A stretch of DNA of 64,000 bases from Solibacillus isronensis. Its GTDB lineage: Bacteria > Bacillota > Bacilli > Bacillales_A > Planococcaceae. Made by a program: the position numbers and the translations under genes. The notes under the pieces are model-generated. The model was not told the DNA's origin. It made no database searches and worked only from the letters and a program-made list of their open reading frames with translations. Numbering within the stretch: position 1 is the stretch's first letter; the number at the start of each line of letters is the position of its first letter. Of this stretch, positions 1 to 8,945 are shown piece by piece. The stretch lies in assembly GCF_900168685.1 (NCBI RefSeq), contig NZ_FVZN01000014.1, positions 1,178,001 through 1,242,000 on the forward strand, given 5' to 3'.

Positions 1-2019
1 CGTCCACGCGTAAATATAGGCTTTTGCCAATTGTTCTGTGTTCCACTGATCCGTTACGTATAGTGTCATGGAAATTCCCTGGTCGACATGCTTTTGCGCG
101 GCTGCGTAAAGGTCGATCAGTTCATACGGGTTTACTTCATATGCTTCGGTATATAGCTCCTGGTTATCATCCGTTAAAAACGGCATAGGATAAATTGTTC
201 GACTGTCCGCATAGTCACGAACTTCCACGCGTTCTGTAACAGGGGCGATGGAAGCGGTACAGCTGCGGATGTAGGAGATACTGCCAGTTGGAGCAATCGC
301 AAGTCTGTATGAATGGAATAAACCATACTCCAATACGTCAGACTTCAACTGCTGCCACATATTTTGAGTAATAATCGGTGTACCCCCAAGTGCTTTAATC
401 ACTTCAGGAGTAAGTTCTCTTTCTTCTTTATTTATATAAGTTTCAAAGTAAACACCGCTCGCATAATCACTTTCCTCAAATCGATAAAACGTTTCGTTCT
501 TTTGCTTCGCGATTTCCATTGATGCTTTTAACGAGTGATAGTTCAGTGATTCCATAAACGCATCGATAAATTCGATCGACTCTTTGGAACCATAACGGAT
601 TCCGCTTTGTACAAGGTGTCCGTGCAAGTTCATAACACCCAATCCGACAGAGTGCATCACTTTGTTGGCTTTCGACACAGAAGGGACGTTGACGATATCG
701 GTCATCGTTGAAACATTCGTTAAAAGACGCATTGCTGTATCGACAAGCTGTCCGAAATCCTGAACTTTAGTTGCTTCATGAATGTCAATTGAACCTAAGT
801 TACAAGAAACATCAAGGCCATATTCATTCGGCTCGTTTTGATCGGTAACAATACTTGTTTGCTGGTATTGAAGAATTTCGGTGCATAGATTCGACATCTT
901 CACACGCCCGATTTCCTTTAATGGGTGTGTATTATTGACATTATCATCGAATATTTCGAACGGGTAACCCGATTCAAACTGCGCTTTTTTAATTTCCGTA
1001 TACAATTTACGGGCATTTAATCGTTTCAGTTTACGGATGTTCGGATTATCCAATAGCTCATAGTAAATTTCCGAAATCGAAATTTCCGACATGCGTTTGC
1101 CGTATTCTTTATAAATATCATAAGAACTGAACAAGACGATATCTTTATCTCGGCGCATCAGTTCAAAGAAAATATCGGGAAGAATAATGCCTGTAGATAG
1201 TGTAGCTAATCGGATTTTATCGTCGGCATTTGGTTTCTTGGAAGAGATGAACGCTTCAATATCACCGTGAAAAACATTTAGATAGACGACTCCGGAACCA
1301 TTTCTTTGGCCAAGCTGATTCGAATACGAGAACGAATTTTCCAGCAGTTTCGCAACAGGCATAACCCCGCTCGCACGGTTTAAAATTCCTTTAATCGGAT
1401 CTCCCAATGGACGCAGATCGGTCAAGTTTACCCCGACACCGCCGCCTAAGCGGGAAAGTTCAAGACAATAGCCGATATTCTCGGCGATTGAGTTCATCGT
1501 ATCGTCCATCGTTAGTTTAAAACATGAGACTAGCTCACCGCGCGCTTTTTTCCCGCTGTTTAGGGCAGTTGGGGTTGCCGGCTGGTAGGCAGTCATTACC
1601 GCTTCGATGGCCTTTTCAGCCAACGCTTCATCGCCTTGTGCTAAATACAGGGCGATAATAACGATTCGGTCTTCATACTTTTCCAGAATTTCTTTTCCAT
1701 CCCGGCTTTTCATCGCATAGCTTTCGTAGAACTTCGAAGCACTCATGAATGAAGGAAACCGGAACTTGTAGGAATAGGCTTTTTTGTACATTTGTTTAAT
1801 AAAGTCCATCGAGTACAATTCCAAAAACTCTTTTTCGTAATAGCCTTCATCGACTAAATAACGCACTTTTTCCTCGATATCGATAAAGTAGCGTAAACGG
1901 ACATTCACGTCTTCCAGGAAATAGCGGCGTGTTGCTTCTTTGTCTTTCGCCAGATCCAATTCACCGGTAGCACGGTAACGGTTTAGAATATCGTTATTTA
2001 ATTTTAAATATTGTTTCAT
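1..2019 (-). CDS. nrdE: Class Ib ribonucleoside-diphosphate reductase, alpha (catalytic) subunit, 3' part outside window
   Basis: Reading the minus strand from ATG at 2019 gives an open frame of 673 codons to the window edge; NrdE proteins are about 700 residues, so only a short C-terminal piece is missing. The protein reduces ribonucleoside diphosphates to deoxy forms in the cytoplasm, with the NrdF radical subunit (not in view, presumably further left). Visible family stretches include SCFKLTMDD, LGGGVGVNLTDLRP, the NLCTEI active-site segment (catalytic Cys and Glu) and PTGSISYI. The start ATG overlaps the nrdI stop by 4 bp (ATGA), so translation is probably coupled. It is the third gene of nrdH-nrdI-nrdE, which lies behind a cobalamin riboswitch. 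Identification is firm. Confidence 0.95.
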   Translation of the reverse strand, partial: MKQYLKLNNDILNRYRATGELDLAKDKEATRRYFLEDVNVRLRYFIDIEEKVRYLVDEGYYEKEFLELYSMDFIKQMYKKAYSYKFRFPSFMSASKFYESYAMKSRDGKEILEKYEDRIVIIALYLAQGDEALAEKAIEAVMTAYQPATPTALNSGKKARGELVSCFKLTMDDTMNSIAENIGYCLELSRLGGGVGVNLTDLRPLGDPIKGILNRASGVMPVAKLLENSFSYSNQLGQRNGSGVVYLNVFHGDIEAFISSKKPNADDKIRLATLSTGIILPDIFFELMRRDKDIVLFSSYDIYKEYGKRMSEISISEIYYELLDNPNIRKLKRLNARKLYTEIKKAQFESGYPFEIFDDNVNNTHPLKEIGRVKMSNLCTEILQYQQTSIVTDQNEPNEYGLDVSCNLGSIDIHEATKVQDFGQLVDTAMRLLTNVSTMTDIVNVPSVSKANKVMHSVGLGVMNLHGHLVQSGIRYGSKESIEFIDAFMESLNYHSLKASMEIAKQKNETFYRFEESDYASGVYFETYINKEERELTPEVIKALGGTPIITQNMWQQLKSDVLEYGLFHSYRLAIAPTGSISYIRSCTASIAPVTERVEVRDYADSRTIYPMPFLTDDNQELYTEAYEVNPYELIDLYAAAQKHVDQGISMTLYVTDQWNTEQLAKAYIYAWT

Positions 2020-2384
2020 TTCGATGCCTCTTTCCAAATGGAGTAGTAGTAATCTGTAATCGCTTCATAATTCGCCGGAGTTCCTCGCATTTCCACTTTT
2101 TCGATTAACGGAATTCCGTATTGTGCAGCTAAAAGGTCACCTGCACGGCCGAAAAAAGCATGACCAAAATTACGGTTTCCGCTTACGATAATTCCTTTGC
2201 ATAGATCAAAGTTCGCAGTCATGAACTGGTCGACGATAGGGGGAACAGAGCCTAATCCATCCGTATACGTAAATAGAAGATACGGTTCATCCATTTTCTC
2301 TACTTCCGCCAGATCCTTTGCGGGCAAGCCGAGTTTTTGCACAATGGATCGTACATTACCAGTTCGTGAAGCAAATATGATCAT
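2016..2384 (-). CDS. nrdI: NrdI flavodoxin-like protein of class Ib ribonucleotide reductase
   Basis: This 122-residue protein has the NrdI pattern: an N-terminal FMN-phosphate loop (FASRTGNVR), the TYTDGLGSVP segment, then SGNRNFGHAFFGRAG. In the family, reduced NrdI supplies the oxidant that assembles the dimanganese-tyrosyl radical in NrdF. It overlaps nrdH by 4 bp upstream and nrdE by 4 bp downstream, so the three are one transcription and translation unit. Length is normal for the Bacillales form. Confidence 0.93.
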   Translation of the reverse strand: MIIFASRTGNVRSIVQKLGLPAKDLAEVEKMDEPYLLFTYTDGLGSVPPIVDQFMTANFDLCKGIIVSGNRNFGHAFFGRAGDLLAAQYGIPLIEKVEMRGTPANYEAITDYYYSIWKEASK

Positions 2385-2605
2385 GCGGTCATTTCAGAAA
2401 TGCGATCGATAATTGACGTCGGCTCTGCGATAAATTCACCGTTGATTTCAAATAACGGCACAGACAAAAAACCTGCATCGAGTACTATTTGTTTTGCGCT
2501 CTCATCATGGTCAATATTAATAACCTCGACCTCCAAGTTGGCAGCATCGAGCTCCGATTTTACCCATAGGCATTTTGGACAAATTGTTTTCGTATAAAGT
2601 TTCAT
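2381..2605 (-). CDS. nrdH: NrdH-like glutaredoxin/thioredoxin-family electron donor
   Basis: A 74-residue redoxin with a CPKC dithiol at residues 9-12 (MKLYTKTICPKC) and a cis-Pro loop (SVPLF). Family role: dithiol donor that re-reduces NrdE after each turnover. It is the first gene of nrdHIE, 74 nt downstream (on the minus strand) of an intrinsic terminator that ends a cobalamin riboswitch leader. The RBS is GAGGGG just ahead of ATG. The CPKC dipeptide differs from the CMQC/CVQC forms common in NrdH and is closer to generic glutaredoxins, so the NrdH name leans on the operon position. Confidence 0.85.
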   Translation of the reverse strand: MKLYTKTICPKCLWVKSELDAANLEVEVINIDHDESAKQIVLDAGFLSVPLFEINGEFIAEPTSIIDRISEMTA

Positions 2606-2684
2606 AATAGAACCCCTCGCTATTTAAATATTACTAGTAATTGTGGTGCACATGTCATGGGGGAACATGCAGAAAAAACAAAAA

Positions 2685-2711
2685 AAGCTATCCCGGAAAA
2701 CAGGATAGCTT
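2685..2711 (-). terminator. Intrinsic terminator of the nrdH leader (riboswitch expression platform)
   Basis: AAGCTATCC (2685-2693) pairs with GGATAGCTT (2703-2711). On the minus strand the hairpin is followed by a U-rich run (complement of the A-run at about 2673-2686). It sits between the cobalamin aptamer and nrdH, so it is the likely switch point: B12 bound, transcription stops before nrdH. Confidence 0.85.
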
Positions 2712-2757
2712 GAAATGGAAACGAGTAAAAGAGCGCCTCCATTTCCTATTCCCCGAA

Positions 2758-2927
2758 GAAATGTACGTAGTTTTAACGCGGCAGGTCTCCTGGCTTTGCT
2801 TCATCCGTCAGACATACCTTCCCATGCACTGCACAGTGGTCTATTCGTCTTCAGTCAGCATTTACAGTTGCGGGGACAGCGTTGGATTCACACCAAACTT
2901 CCCTTTTAAACTACATTTAGTAGTACC
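2758..2927 (-). promoter_or_regulatory. Cobalamin (adenosylcobalamin) riboswitch aptamer
   Basis: On the minus strand the B12 box AGCCAGGAGACCTGCC is at 2795-2780, with the upstream conserved blocks GGTGTGAATCC, GCTGTCCCCGCAACTGTA and CATGGGAAGG in the right order. The closing P1 helix can be formed by AAATGTAGTTTAA near the 5' end and TTAAAACTACGTACATTT at the 3' end. The aptamer lies 150 nt upstream of nrdH with a terminator in between. Known precedent: B12 riboswitches repress B12-independent ribonucleotide reductases in organisms that also carry the B12-dependent class II enzyme NrdJ. Confidence 0.93.
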
Positions 2928-3116
2928 GTGATAAAAAAACACAATATATAGTTGAATTGAGTATAAGCTTTAACAACATAAAAGTAAAGAGCCTAAAGAA
3001 AGATAACATAAATCCATTAAGAATTCTAGAAAACTCCCTATTGAAAATAAAGAGAAAATATGGTTTTGTTATAACTGCATGTAAATAGATTTTATAAATG
3101 AGAAAGTTGGTTGAAT

Positions 3117-3554
3117 ATGTCGATTCATTTAAAAATTAAGAAAACCCACCCGAATGCTGTATTGCCGAAACAGGCACGGGAAGGGGATGCAGGGATGGAT
3201 TTAAGTGCGGTTGAAAAAAGAGTTTTACTGCCTGGTGAATACGGGTTAATTAAAACCGGTCTTCAAATCGAACTGCCGGAGGGAACAGAAGCGCAAGTAC
3301 GCCCACGTAGCGGATTGGCCCTCAAACATGGGATTACGGTGTTAAATAGTCCAGGTACAATCGATGCAGGCTATCGCGGTGAAATCGGCGTGATTTTAAT
3401 CAATCACGGGAAAGAACCGTTTACGATTGAAAAACAAATGCGAATCGCCCAGCTAGTCATTCAATATGTTCCGCAAGTTTTTATTGAAGAAGCAGACGAG
3501 CTGTCGGATACGGAGCGCGGTGATAAGGGCTTTGGTTCGAGCGGAGTGAAATAA
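3117..3554 (+). CDS. dut: dUTP diphosphatase (dUTPase)
   Basis: About 145 residues with the five trimeric dUTPase motifs in order: AGMDLSA (motif 1), PRSGLALK (motif 2), [17 protein letters not shown] (motif 3), RIAQLVI (motif 4) and the C-terminal [10 protein letters not shown] (motif 5 arm that closes over the substrate). It hydrolyses dUTP to dUMP and pyrophosphate, lowering uracil in DNA and feeding thymidylate synthesis. The start is taken as ATG 3117; TTG 3111 in the same frame is possible and neither has a strong RBS. It is divergent from nrdHIE, so two deoxynucleotide genes share this intergenic region. Confidence 0.93.
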   Translation: MSIHLKIKKTHPNAVLPKQAREGDAGMDLSAVEKRVLLPGEYGLIKTGLQIELPEGTEAQVRPRSGLALKHGITVLNSPGTIDAGYRGEIGVILINHGKEPFTIEKQMRIAQLVIQYVPQVFIEEADELSDTERGDKGFGSSGVK

Positions 3555-3560
3555 TGAAAA

Positions 3561-3590
3561 AAAGCCTGCTTTCAGATGAACACAGGCTTT
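3561..3590. terminator. Bidirectional terminator between dut and a convergent gene
   Basis: AAAGCCTG (3561-3568) pairs with CAGGCTTT (3583-3590); runs of A on the left and T on the right serve both strands. It directly abuts the stop codon of the convergent gene. Confidence 0.75.
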
Positions 3591-3904
3591 TAATCTTCTT
3601 TTTTCCACTTTATGTAATTGTATGACATTTGAAAAACCAATACGATCACTAGCAACAGCGTAACAAATATAAAGTTAGCGGAAAACCCTTCAAAATAATA
3701 AATGATCGCTAACGGAAAAATACAAAACGGGATTGAATAAATCGTGCGTAAAAATTTTCGGCGGTATGAAAGGGCATGATAGGCAAATTTAAACCCTTTA
3801 TCCACTTTCGGTTTTTTCCTGTAATACATAGATAATAGTAGTGTTGTAATTGAAACCACAATTAATATGAATCCGTACTGAATTAAAAAATCTAAATCAA
3901 CCAT
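3590..3904 (-). CDS. Small membrane protein of unknown function
   Basis: This 104-residue protein is not recognised. It has three hydrophobic segments (about residues 7-26, 56-72 and 76-93) separated by basic loops (YYRKKPKVDKGFK, YRRKFLR), and ends KWKKED, consistent with a three-pass membrane protein. It follows the next upstream gene (3906-4334) with a one-base gap, so the two are probably co-transcribed and may work together. Confidence 0.6.
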   Translation of the reverse strand: MVDLDFLIQYGFILIVVSITTLLLSMYYRKKPKVDKGFKFAYHALSYRRKFLRTIYSIPFCIFPLAIIYYFEGFSANFIFVTLLLVIVLVFQMSYNYIKWKKED

Positions 3905-3905
3905 A

Positions 3906-4334
3906 TTAGTTTCCTTCCTCTCCTTTTGACTGAATATCGATCTGTGTCACAATTTTTGAAATCGGTAAATACGAAAGTTCACAATTATAACGCCCATCAG
4001 GTAGATCTTTGTAAGTACCGGACTTTATGTTATAAAGATTATCTTCAATCTTTACTTCAGTCGTATCAATACTTCTCCCATGACCGTTTACAAAGTTGAT
4101 TTCACAAATCCCCTCCGCAAATTTCTGATTGCCCGCTTGTAGATGATAAAAATCATATCCATAAATACCCGTTACAATCAGCATGAACAGCGTTAGCACA
4201 CCAAGCATAAAAGTATTCATGTTATAGGGGGAGGATTTCTTATTTACGAACTGCCGTATAAAAAAGAAAGCTGCAATGATGAATAATAAAGTGAAAATTA
4301 TTAGAGCACTGTAAAATCCAATGAGCACCATCAT
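3906..4334 (-). CDS. Membrane-anchored protein of unknown function
   Basis: 142 residues. Two hydrophobic segments (about 4-28 and 42-62) are followed by a roughly 75-residue soluble domain containing two cysteines (GICEINF, YNCELSY) and a beta-rich sequence. It is probably an anchored extracytoplasmic domain, but the topology is inferred. A good RBS (AGGAGGGA) precedes the start. It is paired with the downstream small membrane gene. Confidence 0.6.
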   Translation of the reverse strand: MMVLIGFYSALIIFTLLFIIAAFFFIRQFVNKKSSPYNMNTFMLGVLTLFMLIVTGIYGYDFYHLQAGNQKFAEGICEINFVNGHGRSIDTTEVKIEDNLYNIKSGTYKDLPDGRYNCELSYLPISKIVTQIDIQSKGEEGN

Positions 4335-4570
4335 TCCCTCCTTTAGAATTTATTACCTAATTTACGGATAAGTCGGGAAAAAGTTTCAGAATTATATCGC
4401 GATTTGTTTTATTGAGATAATAATGTGCTTAAAACAATCGACACTTTTTTCTAATAGGTACTAAGTATGCATAAGGATAAATAGAAACGTTTATCCGATT
4501 AGAAGGTAATCAATCAATTTTAGTCGAATGGATAAGAATCATAGTAGAAAAAATAGGATGGAGGCATTGT

Positions 4571-5458
4571 ATGCGAAGCGTGCAAAGTGTGTTGTTTGAG
4601 AAATTTTTAATACTGCGCGGAACAAAGAAAAAGTTTATGGATTTGCGTCTGCTCGATGATTTTATTGCAATGAAGCATAACGAGAAACCGTATGAACTCG
4701 ATGCTAAATTCAGAGATCAGCATCAAATAAAGAAAGACGAATTGAATGGCATTCACTATTACACAATTAATGAACAGCAAACACCGGAAAAGGTCATCTA
4801 CTATTTCCACGGAGGAGCGTATATTAATGATCCACTGATTTTTCATTGGCGTTATTTAGTAAAGCTTGCACAGGAGACAAATTTCACGATTGTTGTGCCG
4901 ATTTATCCGAAGTTGCCTAAACATACGCATAAAGAATGCTTTACTGCCATTCACGACTTATATGATCATCTCGTTTTAAAATACGATGCACCGTTTATTT
5001 TTATGGGGGATTCAGCAGGAGGCGGGCTGGCGTTGGCGTTGGCACAGGATGTAAAGCGATGTTCCAAAAAACAGCCACAGCATATTGTTCTACATTCCGC
5101 ATGGCTCGATGTACGGGGTGAGGACCCGCGCTATAAAGAACTTGAAAAACTCGATCCGATGCTTGGAGTGATAGGCGCACAGGAGCTTGGCAGGTTATGG
5201 GCGGATGGCTTAGAGTTAACCGACTACAAAATAAGTCCTGTACATGGAGAACTGATAGACATTGGACAAATTACCGCTTTTGTGGGCACGGGTGAACTAC
5301 TGCTAGTCGATGCAAATATGCTTCTCGATAAAGCAAAAGAACAGGGAGTAGCAATTCAATACTACGAATACCCAAAAATGAACCATGTTTTTCCGGTATT
5401 TCCGATTCCGGAAGCAAAAAAAGCAATGAATCAACTGCTGAAGATTATAAAAAATTAG
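4571..5458 (+). CDS. Alpha/beta hydrolase of the hormone-sensitive lipase (HSL) family
   Basis: 295 residues with the oxyanion motif HGGA (80-83) and the nucleophile elbow GDSAGG (146-151, Ser148); Asp247 and His272 (MNHVFPV) fit the rest of the triad. HSL-family enzymes hydrolyse carboxyl esters, but the substrate cannot be told from sequence. No signal peptide is evident, so it is likely cytoplasmic. GGAGG sits six bases before the ATG. It stands alone: divergent from the membrane pair and followed by about 380 bp without a gene. Confidence 0.85.
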   Translation: MRSVQSVLFEKFLILRGTKKKFMDLRLLDDFIAMKHNEKPYELDAKFRDQHQIKKDELNGIHYYTINEQQTPEKVIYYFHGGAYINDPLIFHWRYLVKLAQETNFTIVVPIYPKLPKHTHKECFTAIHDLYDHLVLKYDAPFIFMGDSAGGGLALALAQDVKRCSKKQPQHIVLHSAWLDVRGEDPRYKELEKLDPMLGVIGAQELGRLWADGLELTDYKISPVHGELIDIGQITAFVGTGELLLVDANMLLDKAKEQGVAIQYYEYPKMNHVFPVFPIPEAKKAMNQLLKIIKN

Positions 5459-5836
5459 TACGAATTAATAAGGGAGCTTTAACAGTACGAAAACGTATAT
5501 TATCCGACGCATCAAAACAGAGGACAAGATCAGAAGGCCAAGTTAACAATAGCTGATAAGGTAGGAAGTAAGCAGCTACACAGGAAATTTCAAATATCCC
5601 TCCAGCAGTTTTTTGATCGCCTGTTTACAGATAACAAACAGGAAACAGGTGTGTTGAAAGGTAAAAAAATTTCTACACACCTGCATTGCTTTAATAAATT
5701 TGGCATCCATTTATTAATAAAGGTCTCTACGTGAAACTTAAGGACCCCCACAAAGCGAAGATAGCTTGGATTTCGAAGCACAAGCCATGCTAAAGAATGC
5801 GGCCTCCGGGAACAGAGGTGAACATCCTTGAATTAA
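5459..5836. other. Gene-free stretch with one inverted repeat
   Basis: No reading frame here has a ribosome binding site or recognisable protein pattern. The one structured element is a 9-bp perfect inverted repeat, CAGGTGTGT (5646-5654) and ACACACCTG (5675-5683), with a 20-nt spacer that includes AAAAAAATTT. It could be a terminator-like or decayed element. Confidence 0.4.
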
Positions 5837-6604
5837 TTATTGCACTGTGTACCCGCCATCTAAAACGATAGCCTGACCAGTCATTCCTTTTGCTCCTTCG
5901 CTTGAGATAAATAGAGCCAAATCAGAGATTTCTTTTACATCAAGTAATCTTTTTTGAGGAACGAGTGGGTAAATCACTTCTTCCAATACGTTTTCGAGAG
6001 GTATATTGCGTGTTGCTGCTAAGTCTTGCAATTGATTTCGAACAAGTGGTGTATCTACATAGCCTGGACAAATAGCGTTAACCGTTATGCCTTCTGATGC
6101 AGTTTCAAGTGCCGCAACTTTTGTGAGGCCAATAACACCATGTTTTGCAGAATTATATGCTGCTTTTCCTGCAAATCCAACAAGTCCGTTAATGGAAGCC
6201 ATATTAATAATACGGCCAAATTTTTGTTTTCTCATATGCGGTAACACATGCTTAGTTAATACAAATGGAGCAGTTAACATTATTTTTATTAACAGTTCGA
6301 AACGCTCTGTCGGAAAATCTTCAATCATTGCAACATGTTGCATACCAGCATTGTTTATAAGTATATCGATTCGACCAAATTTCTGTACTGTTTCATCAAT
6401 TGCTGCTATAATTTCTTCTTCTTTTGTTACATCACATTTAAGTCCAATTGCTCGTTCTCCAAGGGTGCTTGCTGCCTCTTTCACTTTTTCTTCATTTATA
6501 TCTGTTAGCACGACAGTAGCACCTTTTGTATAAAACTCTTTCGCAATCTCAAATCCTATACCTTGTGCTGCACCAGTAATGAATACCAATTTATCTTTTA
6601 CCAC
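5837..6604 (-). CDS. bdh: 3-hydroxybutyrate dehydrogenase (short-chain dehydrogenase/reductase)
   Basis: 255 residues. The SDR cofactor loop TGAAQGIG is at 10-17, the NNAG motif at 84-87, and the catalytic Ser137-Tyr150-Lys154 set is present. The C-terminal region (CPGYVDTPLVRNQ, VPQKRLLDVKEI, LDGGYTVQ) is typical of bacterial D-3-hydroxybutyrate dehydrogenases. Reaction: 3-hydroxybutyrate + NAD+ to acetoacetate + NADH, in the cytoplasm. It is the last gene of a minus-strand set with a GntP-type permease and both subunits of an acetoacetate CoA-transferase, which supports the substrate call. The 115-bp gap before it could hold a separate promoter. Confidence 0.88.
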   Translation of the reverse strand: MVKDKLVFITGAAQGIGFEIAKEFYTKGATVVLTDINEEKVKEAASTLGERAIGLKCDVTKEEEIIAAIDETVQKFGRIDILINNAGMQHVAMIEDFPTERFELLIKIMLTAPFVLTKHVLPHMRKQKFGRIINMASINGLVGFAGKAAYNSAKHGVIGLTKVAALETASEGITVNAICPGYVDTPLVRNQLQDLAATRNIPLENVLEEVIYPLVPQKRLLDVKEISDLALFISSEGAKGMTGQAIVLDGGYTVQ

Positions 6605-6719
6605 CCAAAAAGCCTCCTAGATGAGGAGCCAAAAGAGCTGACTCCGTTTAAATTTGTTTTCCGAAACACGACTTAAAACTCTCGGTATATTAAACAGCCA
6701 TTTAATAACTACCGTTCTA

Positions 6720-8156
6720 TTATACTAATCCAAAGAATGTATAAAGTGCGATGATTACGAATACGGCTAACGTTTTAATAATCGTAATCGCAAAAATATC
6801 CCGATATGACTGTTTATGCGTGAGTCCCGTTACTGCCAGCAGGGTAATAACCGCTCCGTTATGCGGTAGGGTATCCATGCCCCCTGAAGCCATTGCCACT
6901 ACGCGGTGCATTACTTCTGGTGGAATATTAGCGGCAATAATCGCCTGATTATACTTATCAGCCATTGCTCCCAAGGCAATTCCCATACCACCTGATGCGG
7001 ATCCCGTCATACCGGCAAGAGTAGTGGTCGTAACTGCACCATTGACAAGTGGATTTGTAAATGTTGTGGATATCCCGTCGCTGATTTTCGCAAATCCTGG
7101 AAGAGCTGCAATGACCCCGCCAAATCCATATTCAGCGCCGGTATTCATAGTCGCCAGCAGCGACCCTCCAATCGCTGTATTAACGCCATCTTTAAAACCA
7201 CTAAATACCCGTTTAAAATCATAGGCAATAGATGATATAATTCCCACAATCAACGCCATAATAATCGCCCAAATAGGAGCAGATGTTGCAACATCCACTT
7301 TATAGGCACTCAAGCCAAGTGCTTCAAAGTCAAAGCCATTCGGGTACCATTTAGGTATACTTGTAACAAATATTTTATTGGTAACCCCAACCAAAATAAG
7401 CGGAACAAAAGCCAGAATTTGTCTAGACAGCGATTGTTTGGCTGTTAAATCGGGAAGAGCAGGCTCATCCTTTACTTCTGCACTGTGAATCGTAACGGCC
7501 GTTTCCGAATCAAACCCGTAATAACCTTCTCCAGCTAATTCGGCTTTTTTTCTTCTAGCCTCCAAGTATAGTAATCCAGCTGTTAAAACGACAATTGCCC
7601 CTATGATTCCTAGAACCGGTGCTGCATAAATATCCGTTTTAAAGAAGGCGATTGGAATAACGTTTTGTATTTGTGGTGTCCCAGGCAGTGCATCCATTGT
7701 AAAGGTAAATGCACCAAGAGCAATCGTACCTGGAATTAAACGTTTAGGAATATTTGCCTGTCTAAACATTTGTGCAGCAAATGGATAAATCGCAAATACC
7801 GCTACAAATAAACTCACTCCACTGTAGGTTAAGATGGCGCCAAGCAATACGATCGTGAGCATTGCCCGTTTCGCACCAAGCCAGTTGACAATTGTTTTGG
7901 CAATTGACTCAGCAATCCCTGACATTTCTACAACTTTTCCGAAAATAGCTCCCAATAGGAAAACAGCAAAATATGATTTAATAAATCCGACCATCTTTTC
8001 CATGAATATACCTGAGAAAAATGGTAAAACATTGCTTGGTGCAATTAATACAACCGCTAAAAGCGCACAGATTGGTGCAAATAATATGACGGAATAACCG
8101 CGGTAGGCAGCAAACATTAATAGTCCAAGCGCCAATAGAATAACTAACAAATCCAT
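6720..8156 (-). CDS. GntP-family permease, probably for 3-hydroxybutyrate or acetoacetate
   Basis: 478 residues, hydrophobic throughout with about 12 or more membrane segments and one long hydrophilic loop near residues 200-240 (EARRKKAELAGEGYYGFD). The sequence pattern (GAIFGKVVEMSG, PGTPQIQN, GMGIALGAMADKYNQ, MDTLPHNGAVITLL) is that of the GntP gluconate:H+ symporter family. Members next to ketone-body genes are usually annotated as hydroxybutyrate permeases; that specificity is inferred from the neighbours. It lies between the CoA-transferase genes and bdh. Confidence 0.82.
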   Translation of the reverse strand: MDLLVILLALGLLMFAAYRGYSVILFAPICALLAVVLIAPSNVLPFFSGIFMEKMVGFIKSYFAVFLLGAIFGKVVEMSGIAESIAKTIVNWLGAKRAMLTIVLLGAILTYSGVSLFVAVFAIYPFAAQMFRQANIPKRLIPGTIALGAFTFTMDALPGTPQIQNVIPIAFFKTDIYAAPVLGIIGAIVVLTAGLLYLEARRKKAELAGEGYYGFDSETAVTIHSAEVKDEPALPDLTAKQSLSRQILAFVPLILVGVTNKIFVTSIPKWYPNGFDFEALGLSAYKVDVATSAPIWAIIMALIVGIISSIAYDFKRVFSGFKDGVNTAIGGSLLATMNTGAEYGFGGVIAALPGFAKISDGISTTFTNPLVNGAVTTTTLAGMTGSASGGMGIALGAMADKYNQAIIAANIPPEVMHRVVAMASGGMDTLPHNGAVITLLAVTGLTHKQSYRDIFAITIIKTLAVFVIIALYTFFGLV

Positions 8157-8266
8157 ATAAATCCCCCTCGTACAATAGTAGTAAGAGTTCTATTCTTTGG
8201 GAAATTGCCATATGAAAGAATCTCTTATTTATGGTGTATTACATCGTTTATCTGGCAGGAAAACAG

Positions 8267-8926
8267 TTAAATAGAAACGCTCTCTTTTACATTCTCAACA
8301 ATTAAATTTGCTTCCGTTGATTGAATTACATCCTCAACTGAATATCCTTCAAATACTTCTTTCAGTTCTAAACCACGTGATGTCACTTCAATCAAAGCTC
8401 TTTCCGTAATAATTTTGTTGACTACGCCTTTGCCTGTTAAAGGTAAAGAACACTCTTTTTTTATTTTTGGTGATCCATCTTTGGACACATGATCCATAAT
8501 TACAATAATTTTTTTGGCACCATGTACTAAATCCATCGCACCACCCATACCTTTAATCATCTTTCCTGGGATCATCCAGTTGGCTAAATCCCCGTTTTCG
8601 GAAACTTCCATTCCCCCTAAAATAGCAACATCAATATGTCCGCCACGGATCATTGCGAAAGATTCCGCACTCGTGAAAAAAGAGGAGCCAGGTATTGTTG
8701 TTATTGTCTCTTTTCCGGCATTGATCAAATCTGGATCAACTTGATCTTCTGTTGGATATGGCCCGATTCCTAGCAAACCATTTTCGGATTGCAGGATGAC
8801 GGTTTTATCCGAAGATATATAATTGGCAACTAATGTAGGCATGCCAATTCCTAAATTGACATAGTTACCATGTTCAATTTCTCTTTCAGCCCGAATGGCA
8901 ATACGTTCTCTATTAGATAAAGTCAT
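8267..8926 (-). CDS. scoB: 3-oxoacid (acetoacetate) CoA-transferase subunit B
   Basis: 219 residues. The family I CoA-transferase beta-subunit pattern is clear: [11 protein letters not shown], then SENGLLG, whose Glu48 is the catalytic residue forming the glutamyl-CoA intermediate, then [14 protein letters not shown]. With subunit A it transfers CoA between succinyl-CoA and acetoacetate, feeding acetoacetyl-CoA to thiolysis. The gap from scoA is 19 bp and includes an RBS (GAGGAG), so they form a two-gene unit. Succinyl- versus acetyl-CoA preference is not resolved by sequence. Confidence 0.9.
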   Translation of the reverse strand: MTLSNRERIAIRAEREIEHGNYVNLGIGMPTLVANYISSDKTVILQSENGLLGIGPYPTEDQVDPDLINAGKETITTIPGSSFFTSAESFAMIRGGHIDVAILGGMEVSENGDLANWMIPGKMIKGMGGAMDLVHGAKKIIVIMDHVSKDGSPKIKKECSLPLTGKGVVNKIITERALIEVTSRGLELKEVFEGYSVEDVIQSTEANLIVENVKESVSI

Positions 8927-8945
8927 TTTAAATTCTCCTCTCTTA

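Noticed and set aside
2641-2931. Plus-strand open frames over the riboswitch
   Set aside because: They run antisense through the B12 aptamer and terminator and have no protein pattern or RBS.
5459-5836. T-box leader ahead of a downstream gene
   Set aside because: No T-box core sequence, and the downstream gene is on the opposite strand.
6087-6533. 148-codon plus-strand frame opposite bdh
   Set aside because: Antisense shadow of a well-recognised SDR gene.
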